From Affinundibacterium seohonense (GTDB lineage: Bacteria > Pseudomonadota > Gammaproteobacteria > Burkholderiales > Burkholderiaceae_D): a stretch of 64,000 bases of DNA. The stretch is taken from NCBI RefSeq assembly GCF_014284305.1, contig NZ_JACOFW010000019.1, forward strand, positions 35,391 to 99,390, in the 5' to 3' direction. Below the pieces are notes generated by a model. That model was not told the origin of the DNA. It was given only the letters and a program-made list of their open reading frames with translations, and made no database searches. Shown here one piece after another: positions 41,283 through 51,300 of the stretch. Made by a program: the position numbers and the translations under genes. Position 1 is the stretch's first letter; each line of letters opens with the position of its first letter.

Positions 41283-41335
41283 ATACGACGTTAATACCCG
41301 GTTAATTTACCGGCATGTAGCCGGTAATTTGATTG

Positions 41336-42349
41336 CTATTTACTTGCAGGTACGACTTCAACTTCAGCTGCAACTGGTGTACTGGCAATTTGTTTCAATG
41401 CTGTTGCTTCTGATTCAGTTACTGCGGTCTTCCCTGAATTAGACATACCCCAAACATACGCCGTCAATAGATGAATCTTAGCATCGGTTAGGATCGTTTT
41501 ATGCGCAGGCATTTGGTTAGCACGCCCCTTATTGATGGTTTCCATAATATTGTCGATCCCACCGCCATATAACCAAACTTTATCAGTCAGATTAGGAGCG
41601 CCAAGTGCTTGATTACCTTTGCCATCAGCACCATGACAAGCGGCGCATACGCCAAACTTGCCCTTGCCTAATGCGGCTTTGATCGGATCATGCGCAGCAC
41701 CTGACAAACTCAATACATAGTTGGCGACATTCTTCACGTCATCTTCTGTACCGAGTGCAGCCCCCATCGGTGGCATTTGTCCATTACGCCCTTCTTGAAG
41801 CGTGAGTTTAATTGTCTCAGGAGCACCGCCATACAACCAGTCTGTATCCGTCAAATTAGGGTAGCCTTTGCCACCTTGCGCATCCGAACCATGGCATTGG
41901 GCGCAGCTATTCAAAAACAGACGCTGACCAATTTCACGCGCTTTCGGATCAACTGCGACCTGTTTCACGTCGGTATTTAGATACTGATTAAACAAAGGAC
42001 CATACTGGGCTTCGCCCTCCTTCATTTCTTTTTCGTATGCCCCCTCTTGGCTCCAAGCAAAAGTGCCTTTGTAAGAACCCATGCCTGGATACACAATCAA
42101 GTACCCAACGCTATAAACGATCGTCAGATAAAACAACCACATCCACCATTTTGGTAAAGGATTGTTTTGCTCCATCAAAGACTCGTCCCAAACGTGACCA
42201 GTAGTTTCGGCTGGCAATGGCTTACCATCAGTACCAATTTTCACTTTCACTTTGGATTGAGACCACAATAACACTCCGCACGCAAGGATACTAATGCCAG
42301 TTATTACGGCGATTGCGGTACTCCACCATTCACTTATAAAGTCTGCCAT
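41336..42349 (-). CDS. ccoP: Cytochrome c oxidase cbb3-type subunit III (CcoP)
   Basis: 337 residues. Two N-terminal transmembrane helices (~10-30 and ~68-88), then two c-type haem domains with C149-x2-C152-H153 (CAQCHG) and C235-x2-C238-H239 (CAACHG), with Met axial-ligand regions (GQMPPMG and NQMPAHK). CcoP delivers electrons from soluble cytochromes to CcoO/CcoN. The ATG overlaps the 3' end of ccoQ by 16 bases. Confidence 0.95.
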   Translation of the reverse strand: MADFISEWWSTAIAVITGISILACGVLLWSQSKVKVKIGTDGKPLPAETTGHVWDESLMEQNNPLPKWWMWLFYLTIVYSVGYLIVYPGMGSYKGTFAWSQEGAYEKEMKEGEAQYGPLFNQYLNTDVKQVAVDPKAREIGQRLFLNSCAQCHGSDAQGGKGYPNLTDTDWLYGGAPETIKLTLQEGRNGQMPPMGAALGTEDDVKNVANYVLSLSGAAHDPIKAALGKGKFGVCAACHGADGKGNQALGAPNLTDKVWLYGGGIDNIMETINKGRANQMPAHKTILTDAKIHLLTAYVWGMSNSGKTAVTESEATALKQIASTPVAAEVEVVPASK

Positions 42350-42498
42350 GGCTCTTTTCCATTCTCTTCATCTTGTGGCAACTGTGCCTGTTTTTCAAAA
42401 CGAGCCTTATTCTTAGAACTAAAGGCCCAGTATAGGATGCCGATAAACGCAATCATGCTGATCACGGTCATCACACTGCTTAAGATTGTGAAACTCAT
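42334..42498 (-). CDS. ccoQ: Cytochrome c oxidase cbb3-type subunit IV (CcoQ)
   Basis: 54 residues, start MSFTILSSVMTV, one transmembrane helix (~6-25) and a polar, charged tail (SSKNKARFEKQAQLPQDEEN). ATG at 42496-42498, with GGAGAG eight bases upstream; TAA at 42334-42336. CcoQ is a small subunit that stabilises the cbb3 complex. It lies between ccoO and ccoP, the expected place, and runs 16 bases into ccoP in another frame. The length and position make the call firm even though the family is poorly conserved. Confidence 0.88.
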   Translation of the reverse strand: MSFTILSSVMTVISMIAFIGILYWAFSSKNKARFEKQAQLPQDEENGKEPWQTL

Positions 42499-42527
42499 CT
42501 TTGACTCTCCTGAAGTATCAAGTCATC

Positions 42528-43145
42528 CTAGTTTTTGTTTTTAATTGCGGTACCCAATACCTGCAAGTAAGCAATCAAAGCTTCCATTTCAGTTTTACCT
42601 GAAACTTCCTCGGAAGATTTAGCGATCTCTTCGGCCGTATATGGCACACCCAAAATCTGCATTGCGCGCATTCTTGGTGCCATACCGGCACCATCAACAG
42701 TCGCCGTCAACAGCCAAGGATAGGCTGGCATGTTTGACTCAGGAACTACGGAACGCGGATCAGTCAAATGATCTTTGTGCCAAGTATCACTATAACGACC
42801 GCCAACGCGCGCCAAATCTGGACCGGTACGCTTACTACCCCATTGAAATGGATGATCGTAGACCGATTCTCCAGCAACAGAATAGTGACCATAACGCTCA
42901 GTTTCAGCACGGAACGGACGGATCATTTGTGAATGGCAGCCGTAGCAGCCTTCGCGCAAATACACATCGCGTCCAGCCAATTGCAACGCCGTATATGGCT
43001 TCATGCCTTGCACAGCCTGCGTCGTGGATTTTTGAAAAAACAGTGGCACGATTTCAACTAAACCACCAACACTGATCGTCAAGATGACCAGCACTAACAT
43101 AAGACCGATATTGCGCTCGATCAAATCATGAGTAAATTTACGCAT
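42528..43145 (-). CDS. ccoO: Cytochrome c oxidase cbb3-type subunit II (CcoO)
   Basis: 205 residues. N-terminal transmembrane anchor (~14-36), then one c-type haem site C67-x2-C70-H71 (CYGCHS) and a downstream SNMPAYPW segment that holds the Met ligand. CcoO is the monohaem membrane subunit that passes electrons to the CcoN binuclear centre. Between ccoN (27 bases) and ccoQ (29 bases). Confidence 0.95.
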   Translation of the reverse strand: MRKFTHDLIERNIGLMLVLVILTISVGGLVEIVPLFFQKSTTQAVQGMKPYTALQLAGRDVYLREGCYGCHSQMIRPFRAETERYGHYSVAGESVYDHPFQWGSKRTGPDLARVGGRYSDTWHKDHLTDPRSVVPESNMPAYPWLLTATVDGAGMAPRMRAMQILGVPYTAEEIAKSSEEVSGKTEMEALIAYLQVLGTAIKNKN

Positions 43146-43172
43146 TGAGATTCTCCTAATGATGACTCGAGA

Positions 43173-44612
43173 TTAGGCGTGAGCCGAATGTGCTGGCAAC
43201 GCAGGTATCGCATTGTTCACAGGTTTTGCGAGCATCATCGTTTTCGCAACGTTATATACCATCAACAACATACCGCTCAGGTACAACACGCCACCAGCTA
43301 AACGAATAACATAATAGGGATAAGTTGCCTTAACAGATTCAACAAAGGTATAAGTCAAGGTGCCATCTTCATTGACCGCACGCCACATCAATCCTTGCAT
43401 CACACCCGCAATCCACATCGCAGCGATATACAGAACGATGCCGATTGTCGCGATCCAAAAATGCATTTCGATCAACCGTTTGCTATACATTTCTGTCTGA
43501 CCAAACAAGCGTGGCACTAAGTAGTACAAACTACCGATAGAAATAAAGCCAACCCAACCCAATGCACCAGAATGGACGTGACCGACAGTCCAATCAGTGT
43601 AGTGAGACAAAGCGTTCACCGTTTTGATCGCCATCATTGGACCTTCAAAAGTTGACATACCATAGAACGATAAAGACACGATCAAGAAACGCAAGATAGG
43701 GTCAGAACGCAGCTTGCTCCAGGCGCCAGATAAGGTCATCACGCCGTTGACCATACCACCCCAAGACGGTGCGAGCAAAATTAGAGAAAACAGCATACCA
43801 ATCGATTGCGCCCAGTCAGGCAACGCGGTGTAATGCAAGTGATGCGGGCCCGCCCACATGTAAGTGAAAATCAATGCCCAGAAATGGACAATAGACAAAC
43901 GATAAGAATACACAGGACGACCAATTTGCTTAGGAACGAAGTAGTACATCATGCCAAGGAAGCCTGCGGTCAAAAAGAAACCAACGGCATTGTGTCCATA
44001 CCACCATTGCACCATCGCATCCTGCACACCTGAATAGGCCGAGTATGATTTCAGGAAAGACACTGGCATCGCAGCACTATTTACAATATGCAAAACGGCA
44101 ACCGCAACGATAAAGGCACCGAAGAACCAGTTCGCCACATAGATATGCTCCACCTTACGCTTGACGATCGTGCCAAAGAACACGATGGCATACGAGACCC
44201 ATACCAATGCGATCAAGATATCTATTGGCCATTCCAACTCAGCATATTCTTTACCTTGCGTGAAACCCAATGGCAAAGTTACTGCTGCAGCCACGATCAC
44301 CAGTTGCCAGCCCCAAAATACGAATTCGATCAAAGGGCCACCAAATAAACGCGCGTTAGTGGTACGTTGAACTACGTAAAACGAGGTCGCAAACAAGGCA
44401 CAGCCACCAAAGGCAAAAATCACCGCGTTGGTATGCAATGGACGCAAACGCCCATAACTCAACCAGGAAATACCGGATAAAAATTCTGGCCAGGCAAGTT
44501 GAGTTGCAATCAGCACGCCAACTAGCATGCCAACCACACCCCAAACTACTGCCATGACAGAAAATTGGCGAACAACTCGATAGTTGTAGGTGTTTTCATT
44601 GTTTATTGTCAT
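43173..44612 (-). CDS. ccoN: Cytochrome c oxidase cbb3-type subunit I (CcoN)
   Basis: 479 residues, twelve predicted transmembrane helices. Catalytic haem-copper subunit that reduces O2 with high affinity and pumps protons. Ligand histidines are in place: H60 (RPLHTNA, low-spin haem), H207 ([10 protein letters not shown], CuB), H257-H258 (GPHHLHY) and the HVHSGALGW pair further on. First gene of ccoNOQPGH, expressed from a promoter with a perfect FNR box; likely induced under low oxygen. No ccoI or ccoS appears next to it. Confidence 0.96.
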   Translation of the reverse strand: MTINNENTYNYRVVRQFSVMAVVWGVVGMLVGVLIATQLAWPEFLSGISWLSYGRLRPLHTNAVIFAFGGCALFATSFYVVQRTTNARLFGGPLIEFVFWGWQLVIVAAAVTLPLGFTQGKEYAELEWPIDILIALVWVSYAIVFFGTIVKRKVEHIYVANWFFGAFIVAVAVLHIVNSAAMPVSFLKSYSAYSGVQDAMVQWWYGHNAVGFFLTAGFLGMMYYFVPKQIGRPVYSYRLSIVHFWALIFTYMWAGPHHLHYTALPDWAQSIGMLFSLILLAPSWGGMVNGVMTLSGAWSKLRSDPILRFLIVSLSFYGMSTFEGPMMAIKTVNALSHYTDWTVGHVHSGALGWVGFISIGSLYYLVPRLFGQTEMYSKRLIEMHFWIATIGIVLYIAAMWIAGVMQGLMWRAVNEDGTLTYTFVESVKATYPYYVIRLAGGVLYLSGMLLMVYNVAKTMMLAKPVNNAIPALPAHSAHA

Positions 44613-44643
44613 GATCTCACTCGGTTAATAAAATTACAGATGC

Positions 44644-44685
44644 AGGATAGCAATCGTTCCCATGGGCTACATTGATACAAATCAA
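44644..44685 (-). promoter_or_regulatory. Class II FNR promoter of the cco operon
   Basis: Perfect FNR box TTGATACAAATCAA at 44672-44685. On the minus strand a -10-like hexamer TATCCT lies at 44644-44649, giving a predicted start near 44637 and placing the box centre at -41.5, the class II activation position. ATG of ccoN is 25 bases further on. The start site itself is inferred. Confidence 0.85.
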
Positions 44686-45034
44686 ATATAACCTGTATTG
44701 CAAAGCAACTTTTCACCGTTTAGAGAAATTATTTGAAATCAGTCCAAAAACAACAGGACATCAAGATAAAACGCGACAAAAAAAGACAAATTACAAGCCT
44801 ACATCGGCTGCTTAGCTACAGGTTTATGCGACAACTGGATACCGTCGCTGAAGTTTAATATTCAGTAAGAATTCTTAATGATGAATGCGTTCTTTGAAGA
44901 AGCTTTGAAGAGAATAGTGAGGCAATAACGACACTTTGAGATCTAAGAGTAGCAAACATGGGCATGAGCGCTCTTTAGAAAAATCTGAATCGAACTAAGC
45001 AAGCCTCAAGCGCTTTACTTAATGCGGTTTTAAA

Positions 45035-45069
45035 ATAAAAAATGCCGCTCAGTTTTTACTGAACGGCAT
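45035..45069 (-). terminator. Terminator of ppiD
   Basis: 11-bp stem ATGCCGCTCAG (45042-45052) with CTGAACGGCAT (45059-45069), one wobble pair, six-base loop. On the minus strand it is followed by a T-rich tract (45035-45041 complement). About 42 bases past the ppiD stop. Confidence 0.85.
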
Positions 45070-45110
45070 CTGCAATAAAAAGAATTATTTACGTGGTTGA
45101 GAACCACTAG

Positions 45111-47033
45111 TTATGGCGCATTGGTATTCGCTTTACTATTCAATGCAGCCTTATTGATTTCCACCTTCGACTTTTTCTTGAGCGCTTCAATGTAGCTATA
45201 AACGTCCTGCTGTGAAGCAGAATTTTCTAACTGCTGCGCTTCTCCAGCGCGACGCACGGGATCAGGAGTGCCAACAGAAACTTTACTGATACGGTAAACG
45301 TCGTAGCCGACACCAGGTACATCCACGCCAACATAAGTCGGCAATTTTTGCACATCTGCCTTCACGAGCGCCAATAGAGCTTCACTACTCAGATCGGCCT
45401 TTTTCAATCGAGACACGACTTTCACATCAGAAAAACCATTGGCGTTGTCAGCGGACTTCAATGCTTGCAACTTAGCCTCACCAGACTTCTTAGCCAAAGC
45501 CAGTGCTTCCGATTCCAAAACCTTTGATTGGATCACTGCTTTAACCTCATCAAATGGACGCTTGGATGCTGGCTTATATTCCACAACACGACCAGAAACG
45601 AGCGTATTGGGAGCAATCTCTATCGCTTCAATATTATTCTTTTTCTTCAATGCATCTTCAGAAAAAATTGCGCTCAAAAACTTCGGGTTATTCGCAATCA
45701 TTGTCGTTGGCATACCAGGAATCGGTTGGCGGTTTAAATTCGACACCTTCTCGATCTTCAATTTCAATTTATCAGAAACTGCCTGCAAACTATCGGCTTG
45801 TTCATACACTGTATTGGTAAAAGTTTCGGCAGCTTCGGCATAGGCCTTACCCGCTTTTTGTTTCTTAATGTCGCTAATTAACTGCGCTTTGACGTCATCA
45901 AGTGACTTCACGGCTGCTGGCTTAATTGCAGTCAATTGAATAATGTGAATACCGTATTCAGTCTGAACTAATCCACTAATTTCGCCTTCTTTCAACTTAA
46001 ATGCAGTTTCATCAAAGGCTTTTACCATCGCACCACGCGCAAAAAAGTCCAGATCACCACCCCGCTCTGCCGATCCAGGATCTTGAGAATTTTCCTTCGC
46101 CAATTTGGCAAACTGAGCTGGATCCTTACGCACTTGCGCCAATAAACTTTCCGCCTTCGCTTTGACTGCCTTGGCATCAGCTTCTGCAGCATCTTTTTTC
46201 AGGTTCAACAGAATATGACTTGCGCGACGTTGCTCATCAGTCGTGTAATTTTTTGTATTCTGGTCGTAATGTGATTTAACTTCGGCATCAGTCACCACGA
46301 TTTGTTCTGCTAATACATCGTTACTCAAAACGACGTATTCAGCACTGACCAATTCTGGGATCTCAAACTGTTTTGCATTTTTATCGTAGTACACACGCAA
46401 CATATCATCAGTCACTTTAACGGATGCTGCAAAGTCTTTCGCATGGAAATTTAAAGACTGCACTTCACGCTCTTGCTCGGAGATTAGAGCGATACGATTT
46501 GCCACGGCTTTAGAACTAATTGCGGTATTTTGTACAGCACCAACCAACTGCTGCAATGTCATATCTTGACGCAAACTAGCTTCGTACATGGCTGGCGTCA
46601 TACCCTGCATCGCCAACAAACTTTTGTAACGATCACTATCAAAAGAATTGTCTGGCTTCTTCAATCCTGGGGTCTCGAGAATACTCTGCTGCAAAGCTTG
46701 GTCAGACACGGTCAACTTACTCTTTGCCGTTTCAACTGCCAAGGCTTTACGTGCGATCAAATCATCTAATATGCCTTGACGTGCTTCAGGCGTATTCAGC
46801 ATCTGAGCATCGAAATTCTGACCATATGCTTGCTTCAAACGATCTAATTGATTACTCAAAGCTTGATCAAATTCTTGCTGGCTGATCGCTTGTCCTGCAA
46901 CCGTCGCCACAGATTGATTTGCATTACGTGACTGCATGAAGCTATCAACACCAAACAAAGCAAATGAAGGAAAAATAATCACCAACAGCACGCCTTGCAT
47001 GATGCGTTTATGGGTACGGATATACTCAAACAT
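45111..47033 (-). CDS. ppiD: Periplasmic folding chaperone / peptidyl-prolyl isomerase PpiD
   Basis: 640 residues, normal length. N-terminal cytoplasmic stub and one membrane anchor (~13-32), then the SurA-like chaperone N domain (~35-200), a parvulin domain (~265-370; RRASHILLNLKKDAAE, GSAERGGDLDFFARGAMV) and a C-terminal SurA-like region. It sits at the exit of the Sec translocon and helps emerging envelope proteins fold, with YfgM as partner in E. coli. It is downstream of the hupB-tRNA pair, the usual place in Burkholderiales. Confidence 0.94.
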   Translation of the reverse strand: MFEYIRTHKRIMQGVLLVIIFPSFALFGVDSFMQSRNANQSVATVAGQAISQQEFDQALSNQLDRLKQAYGQNFDAQMLNTPEARQGILDDLIARKALAVETAKSKLTVSDQALQQSILETPGLKKPDNSFDSDRYKSLLAMQGMTPAMYEASLRQDMTLQQLVGAVQNTAISSKAVANRIALISEQEREVQSLNFHAKDFAASVKVTDDMLRVYYDKNAKQFEIPELVSAEYVVLSNDVLAEQIVVTDAEVKSHYDQNTKNYTTDEQRRASHILLNLKKDAAEADAKAVKAKAESLLAQVRKDPAQFAKLAKENSQDPGSAERGGDLDFFARGAMVKAFDETAFKLKEGEISGLVQTEYGIHIIQLTAIKPAAVKSLDDVKAQLISDIKKQKAGKAYAEAAETFTNTVYEQADSLQAVSDKLKLKIEKVSNLNRQPIPGMPTTMIANNPKFLSAIFSEDALKKKNNIEAIEIAPNTLVSGRVVEYKPASKRPFDEVKAVIQSKVLESEALALAKKSGEAKLQALKSADNANGFSDVKVVSRLKKADLSSEALLALVKADVQKLPTYVGVDVPGVGYDVYRISKVSVGTPDPVRRAGEAQQLENSASQQDVYSYIEALKKKSKVEINKAALNSKANTNAP

Positions 47034-47071
47034 GATTGACCAATCAATTCGAAATTTTGCGACAAAAATAA

Positions 47072-47104
47072 ATATAAAAAAAGGCGAACATATGTTCGCC
47101 TTTT
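47072..47104 (-). terminator. Terminator after tRNA-Asp
   Basis: Perfect 26-base palindrome at 47079-47104 (AAGGCGAACAT / ATGTTCGCCTT core) with a T-tract on the minus strand. It closes the hupB-tRNA unit and lies 38 bases upstream of the ppiD start; a few T on the plus strand make it possibly bidirectional. Confidence 0.88.
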
Positions 47105-47110
47105 AGATGT

Positions 47111-47187
47111 TGGCGGAGCGGACGGGGCTCGAACCCGCGACCCCCGGCGTGACAGGCCGGTATTCTAACCAACTGAACTACCACTCC
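47111..47187 (-). tRNA. tRNA-Asp (anticodon GTC)
   Basis: 77 bases including encoded CCA. Acceptor GGAGTGG / CCGCTCC pairs with one wobble (U-G), discriminator G. Anticodon loop CTGTCAC gives GTC. D-loop and T-loop (GTTCGAGCC) are normal. 22 bases below tRNA-Val. Confidence 0.97.
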
Positions 47188-47209
47188 AATTCCTGCAGTT
47201 GCTGACGTC

Positions 47210-47285
47210 TGGTGGGCGCTGAGAGGCTCGAACTCCCGACCTAAGCCTTGTAAGGGCTCCGCTCTACCAACTGAGCTAAGCGCCC
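47210..47285 (-). tRNA. tRNA-Val (anticodon TAC)
   Basis: 76 bases including encoded CCA. Acceptor GGGCGCT / AGCGCCC is perfect, discriminator A. Anticodon loop CTTACAA gives TAC. It lies 47 bases after hupB and, with tRNA-Asp, in the order hupB-Val-Asp-ppiD seen in other Burkholderiales. Confidence 0.97.
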
Positions 47286-47332
47286 GACATGTCAACAACA
47301 AAGTGATTTAATTCCTTAAATCACGAAGAGCA

Positions 47333-47605
47333 TTAGTTTACCGCATCTTTCAAAGCTTTGCCAGGCTTAAATTTAGGAACCTTAGCAGATTTGATTTTAA
47401 TCGCTTCACCAGTACGTGGGTTACGACCTGTACGAGCTGCACGTTTACCGACAGAAAAAGTACCAAAACCAACCAAGGTTACCGTGCCATTTTTTTTCAA
47501 TGTTGTTTTCACCGCCGCAATCATGGCATCAAGTGCGCGAGCAGAAGCTGCTTTAGATAAATCAGCGGATTTAGCGATGTGGTCGATCAATTCAGTTTTA
47601 TTCAC
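47333..47605 (-). CDS. hupB: DNA-binding protein HU-beta
   Basis: 90 residues, the full HU fold. Nucleoid protein that bends DNA without strict sequence preference. Signature [20 protein letters not shown] (46-65) and the beta-arm proline are present; C terminus [12 protein letters not shown] is typical. It starts with GTG at 47603-47605, with GAGGGGA upstream. In related genomes lon precedes hupB; here 430 bases of non-coding DNA and the divergent nadB gene lie upstream instead. Confidence 0.96.
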   Translation of the reverse strand: MNKTELIDHIAKSADLSKAASARALDAMIAAVKTTLKKNGTVTLVGFGTFSVGKRAARTGRNPRTGEAIKIKSAKVPKFKPGKALKDAVN

Positions 47606-48037
47606 TTACGGTCCCCTCACAAAAAATTAAGACTACGATGATATTTTCGACTTTTTTAATTCAGCCCACCATAACGATTCAGGGCCAGCGGAAATTTTGC
47701 ATCCGGTATTAGATCAATTCGATCAGTATTGTGTCAAGCAGTTTGCAGGCTTTTTTGGGATCGCTTTAAAAAAACATATAAAACTCAAGCGAATCACCAA
47801 CAAAAACTCCCGGCAAGAATTCTATTTAGCACATCAACAAAAAAAGAAACCCCGATGCCCCTTCAAATTGAAGTGATATTTACGCAGGGAAATTCATGTC
47901 ATTCAAGAGCACAATAAATAAAAAACCGATCATCCTTAATCAATTCAGAGTATGCGTCACGGCTTGCCTTCACATGAAGACAAAAAAATCGCATATAGTT
48001 GAGCCCTTTTAAGTTTTAATTTATACGGTTTATTCTC
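47606..48037. other. Intergenic region (432 bp) between hupB and nadB
   Basis: Divergent promoter region. AT-rich with runs of A on the plus strand around 47765-47850. A 62-codon open frame at 47729-47917 has no supporting signal. No lon gene or fragment was recognised. Confidence 0.6.
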
Positions 48038-49660
48038 ATGATGAAATTTGATGTCGCCATTGTCGGTAGTGGCTTAGCAGGTTTGTCGGTTGCTCTCCAC
48101 TTAGCCAAAACCCATAAAGTCGCCATCATTTCTAAACGCACCCTGCTTGATGGCGCGAGTAATTGGGCACAAGGGGGCATCGCAGCGGTACTGGACTCTC
48201 ACGACAGTCACGAACAACATATTTCCGACACCATCATTGCTGGCGGTGGATTGTGCGATGAAGCCGCTACCCGCGCCATCATCGAGCAAGGTCGATCAGC
48301 AATCGATTGGTTGATTGAACAAGGCGTTCCATTCACCAAAGATCAACATGCAGAACTCGGTTTTCATTTAACACGCGAAGGCGGTCATAGCCAACGACGA
48401 ATAATTCATGCAGCCGATGCGACCGGACACGCAGTACAAGTCACACTTGAACAGCTCGTCAGAAACCATCCCAACATAAGTTTGTTTGAACACCACTACG
48501 CGATTGATGTCATCACCTCGAGCAAAATTGGTGATACTTCCGCGACGCCACGTTGCCTCGGTTTATATGTACAAGACGTAAGGACTGGCACCGTACATAC
48601 TTTCTGCGCGCAACACACCGTGATGGCCACTGGCGGCGCCGGCAAAGTTTATCTATACACGACCAATCCAGATACCGCGACCGGCGATGGCATCGCAATG
48701 GCATGGCGTGCTGGCTGTCGCGTTTCGAATATGGAATTTATGCAATTCCACCCTACTTGCCTTTATCATCCTTATGCAAAATCATTTCTGGTGACCGAAG
48801 CTGTGCGGGGCGAAGGTGGCATTTTAAAATTACCACCAGAAGCTGGTGCAGCAGCCGGAACGCGATTTATGCTGACGCACGATGAACGTGCCGAACTAGC
48901 TCCGCGTGACGTGGTCGCACGCGCGATCGATTTCGAAATGAAAAAACGTGGCCTCGACTACGTTGAACTTGACATCAGCCATCAATCACCTGAATTTTTA
49001 AAAGAACATTTTCCAACGATTTATGCACGTTGTTTAGAATTAGGCATAGATATCACCAAACAAGCCATCCCTGTCGTTCCAGCCGTCCATTTCACCTGCG
49101 GTGGCGTAGTTACCGACACCTTGGGTCGCACCGACATTCCAGCGCTATACGCGGTTGGAGAAACCGCTTACACCGGATTGCATGGTGCCAATCGATTGGC
49201 GAGTAACTCCCTGTTGGAATGTTTGGTCATAGGAAAGGCTGCAGCACAACATATCGCCGAACAAGATCATTTTGAAATTCCAGACCTGCCAGCCTGGGAT
49301 GAAAGTCGAGTTTCAGATGCGGATGAAGAAGTCGTCATCGCCAATAACTGGGATGAACTGCGCCGCTTCATGTGGAATTATGTCGGCATTGTACGTACCA
49401 CAAAGCGCCTCGAACGAGCCAAACATCGAATCAAATTATTAAAAGAAGAAATCGACGAGTACTACGCCAATTTCCGCATTTCCAATAACTTGTTAGAACT
49501 ACGCAACCTTGTCGAAGTCGCGTCGCTTATCGTCAACAGTGCACTGTCACGCCGCGAAAGTCGTGGCCTACATTACAGTCGAGACTATCCAAACACGCTT
49601 CCTAAAGCCTTACCGACAGTGCTCTCACCAAAACAGAAAGTCAAACCACCAAAAAAATAG
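48038..49660 (+). CDS. nadB: L-aspartate oxidase
   Basis: 540 residues. FAD enzyme that oxidises aspartate to iminoaspartate, the first step of de novo NAD synthesis. FAD-binding [18 protein letters not shown] (~6-23), the substrate/FAD segment [13 protein letters not shown] and the succinate dehydrogenase-like [24 protein letters not shown] motifs are present; the C-terminal helical domain is complete. nadA and nadC are not in the window. A start one codon later (second Met) is possible. Confidence 0.96.
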   Translation: MMKFDVAIVGSGLAGLSVALHLAKTHKVAIISKRTLLDGASNWAQGGIAAVLDSHDSHEQHISDTIIAGGGLCDEAATRAIIEQGRSAIDWLIEQGVPFTKDQHAELGFHLTREGGHSQRRIIHAADATGHAVQVTLEQLVRNHPNISLFEHHYAIDVITSSKIGDTSATPRCLGLYVQDVRTGTVHTFCAQHTVMATGGAGKVYLYTTNPDTATGDGIAMAWRAGCRVSNMEFMQFHPTCLYHPYAKSFLVTEAVRGEGGILKLPPEAGAAAGTRFMLTHDERAELAPRDVVARAIDFEMKKRGLDYVELDISHQSPEFLKEHFPTIYARCLELGIDITKQAIPVVPAVHFTCGGVVTDTLGRTDIPALYAVGETAYTGLHGANRLASNSLLECLVIGKAAAQHIAEQDHFEIPDLPAWDESRVSDADEEVVIANNWDELRRFMWNYVGIVRTTKRLERAKHRIKLLKEEIDEYYANFRISNNLLELRNLVEVASLIVNSALSRRESRGLHYSRDYPNTLPKALPTVLSPKQKVKPPKK

Positions 49661-49741
49661 ACTGCGGTAAGACATATACACTTATACGGATGAGCGCTCG
49701 CTTGCCGGCCAATATGCATTTTTAACTGACTGAGGCAGCAC

Positions 49742-51124
49742 TCATTCGACAAGACCATCGACGTCACGAATTTTGTTCAATGCCTCATCGATGCGATCGA
49801 CCGCAATGATTTGCAAGCCTTCAATTTTTTGTTTCGGCGCATTCGACTTTGGAATCATCGCAATCGAAAAGCCCAATTTCGCGGCTTCACGCAATCGCTC
49901 CTGACCACGCGGGGCTGGACGTATTTCACCAGCCAATCCCACCTCACCAAACACCACTAAACCTCGCGGCAAAGGCTTGTTGCGCATCGATGAATTGATC
50001 GCCAACAGGACAGCAAGATCCGCTGCTGGCTCAGTAATTTTGACACCACCAACGGCATTAATAAAAACATCTTGATCAAAAGCTGCAACGCCAGCATGCC
50101 GATGCAGCACAGCAAGCAACATCGCCAAACGATTTTGTTCTAAGCCCACCGACAATCGCTTGGCATTTGGCGCATGCGAGGTATCGACCAAAGCCTGAAT
50201 TTCGACGAGGAGCGGACGCGTACCTTCTTGCGTCACCATCACGCAAGAACCCGGCACTTGCGTGTCATGTTGTGACAAGAACAGTGCTGATGGATTTGAA
50301 ACCCCCTTCAAGCCACGTTCAGTCATCGCAAACACACCCAATTCATTGACCGCACCGAAACGATTTTTTATCGCCCTAACTAGGCGAAAACTCGAATGTG
50401 TATCCCCCTCAAAATACAACACCGTATCAACGATGTGCTCTAATACGCGCGGCCCCGCGAGCGCGCCTTCTTTTGTGACATGCCCGACTAAGATCATGGT
50501 GATATTCATCGTCTTAGCGACGCGTGTTAATTGCGCCGCACATTCACGCACTTGCGCCACCGAACCAGGCGCTGAACTTAGAGCATCTGAGTACATCGTT
50601 TGAATTGAATCGATCACGACTACTTGGGGCTTATGTTCAGCGAGGGTATTTAGAATTTTTTCCAGCTGAATCTCAGCCTGCAGCGAGAGGCCTTTCGCAT
50701 CAACTGCGAGACGCTTGGCTCGCAAGGCTATCTGGGCACCTGACTCCTCGCCACTAACGTAAAGGACCTTTTTTATCTTAGTCAGATTTGATAAAGCTTG
50801 TAACAACAGCGTGGACTTCCCTATTCCTGGATCGCCACCAATTAATACAACGCCTCCAGGTACCAGACCGCCACCTAAAACTCGGTCAAACTCTTCAATA
50901 TCAGTTCCAAAACGCGGAATATCTTCCGCCTTTATGTCTGCCAAATTTAATACTGGGGCAGTTTGTGCCAAACCTTGATATTTATTTGAAAAACGATTTC
51001 CAGCCTCCTCAACTAGCGTCTCCACTAAGGTATTCCATTGCTGGCATGAGGGACACTGCCCGGCCCATTTACTTTGCACACCACCGCACTCAGTGCATGT
51101 GTAGTTTGTTTTTTGTTTAGCCAT
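49742..51124 (-). CDS. radA: DNA repair protein RadA
   Basis: 460 residues. RecA-like ATPase that extends recombination intermediates by branch migration. N-terminal zinc finger CTECG-x9-CPSC (~10-28), Walker A GGDPGIGKST (~97-106), the RadA-specific KNRFG motif (~257-261) and the C-terminal Lon-protease-like P domain (~280-455; LPRGLVVFGEVGLAGEIR). Divergent from lplT. In several relatives alr is adjacent; it is not seen here. Confidence 0.96.
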   Translation of the reverse strand: MAKQKTNYTCTECGGVQSKWAGQCPSCQQWNTLVETLVEEAGNRFSNKYQGLAQTAPVLNLADIKAEDIPRFGTDIEEFDRVLGGGLVPGGVVLIGGDPGIGKSTLLLQALSNLTKIKKVLYVSGEESGAQIALRAKRLAVDAKGLSLQAEIQLEKILNTLAEHKPQVVVIDSIQTMYSDALSSAPGSVAQVRECAAQLTRVAKTMNITMILVGHVTKEGALAGPRVLEHIVDTVLYFEGDTHSSFRLVRAIKNRFGAVNELGVFAMTERGLKGVSNPSALFLSQHDTQVPGSCVMVTQEGTRPLLVEIQALVDTSHAPNAKRLSVGLEQNRLAMLLAVLHRHAGVAAFDQDVFINAVGGVKITEPAADLAVLLAINSSMRNKPLPRGLVVFGEVGLAGEIRPAPRGQERLREAAKLGFSIAMIPKSNAPKQKIEGLQIIAVDRIDEALNKIRDVDGLVE

Positions 51125-51300
51125 ATTGAATGCATCTCGCTGTCAGCGATAGATCGATCTTTAATTGTGGAAGAAAGTACTGATATTTTACCCAGTATCC
51201 CAACAAAAGCTTGTGGTATTTCAAGGAAGTCACAGGTATTTCATGGTATAAAGCATCCCTGCCAGACGAAGCAAATAAAAAGCAAAGGTCAACAGAACGA

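Larger units (their letters stand above)
44613..45110. other. Intergenic region (498 bp) between ccoN and ppiD
   Basis: Contains the FNR-controlled ccoN promoter in its first 80 bases and the ppiD terminator near the other end. The middle (~44700-45030) is AT-rich with stops in all frames and no recognisable gene. Confidence 0.7.

Noticed and set aside
47034..47050. FNR-like sequence TTGACCAATCAA before ppiD
   Set aside because: The half sites are separated by too few bases and the first one does not match; not an FNR box.
51215..51243. Direct repeat GGTATTTCA twice, 20 bases apart, before lplT
   Set aside because: Too short and AT-rich; may be chance and no matching regulator is evident.
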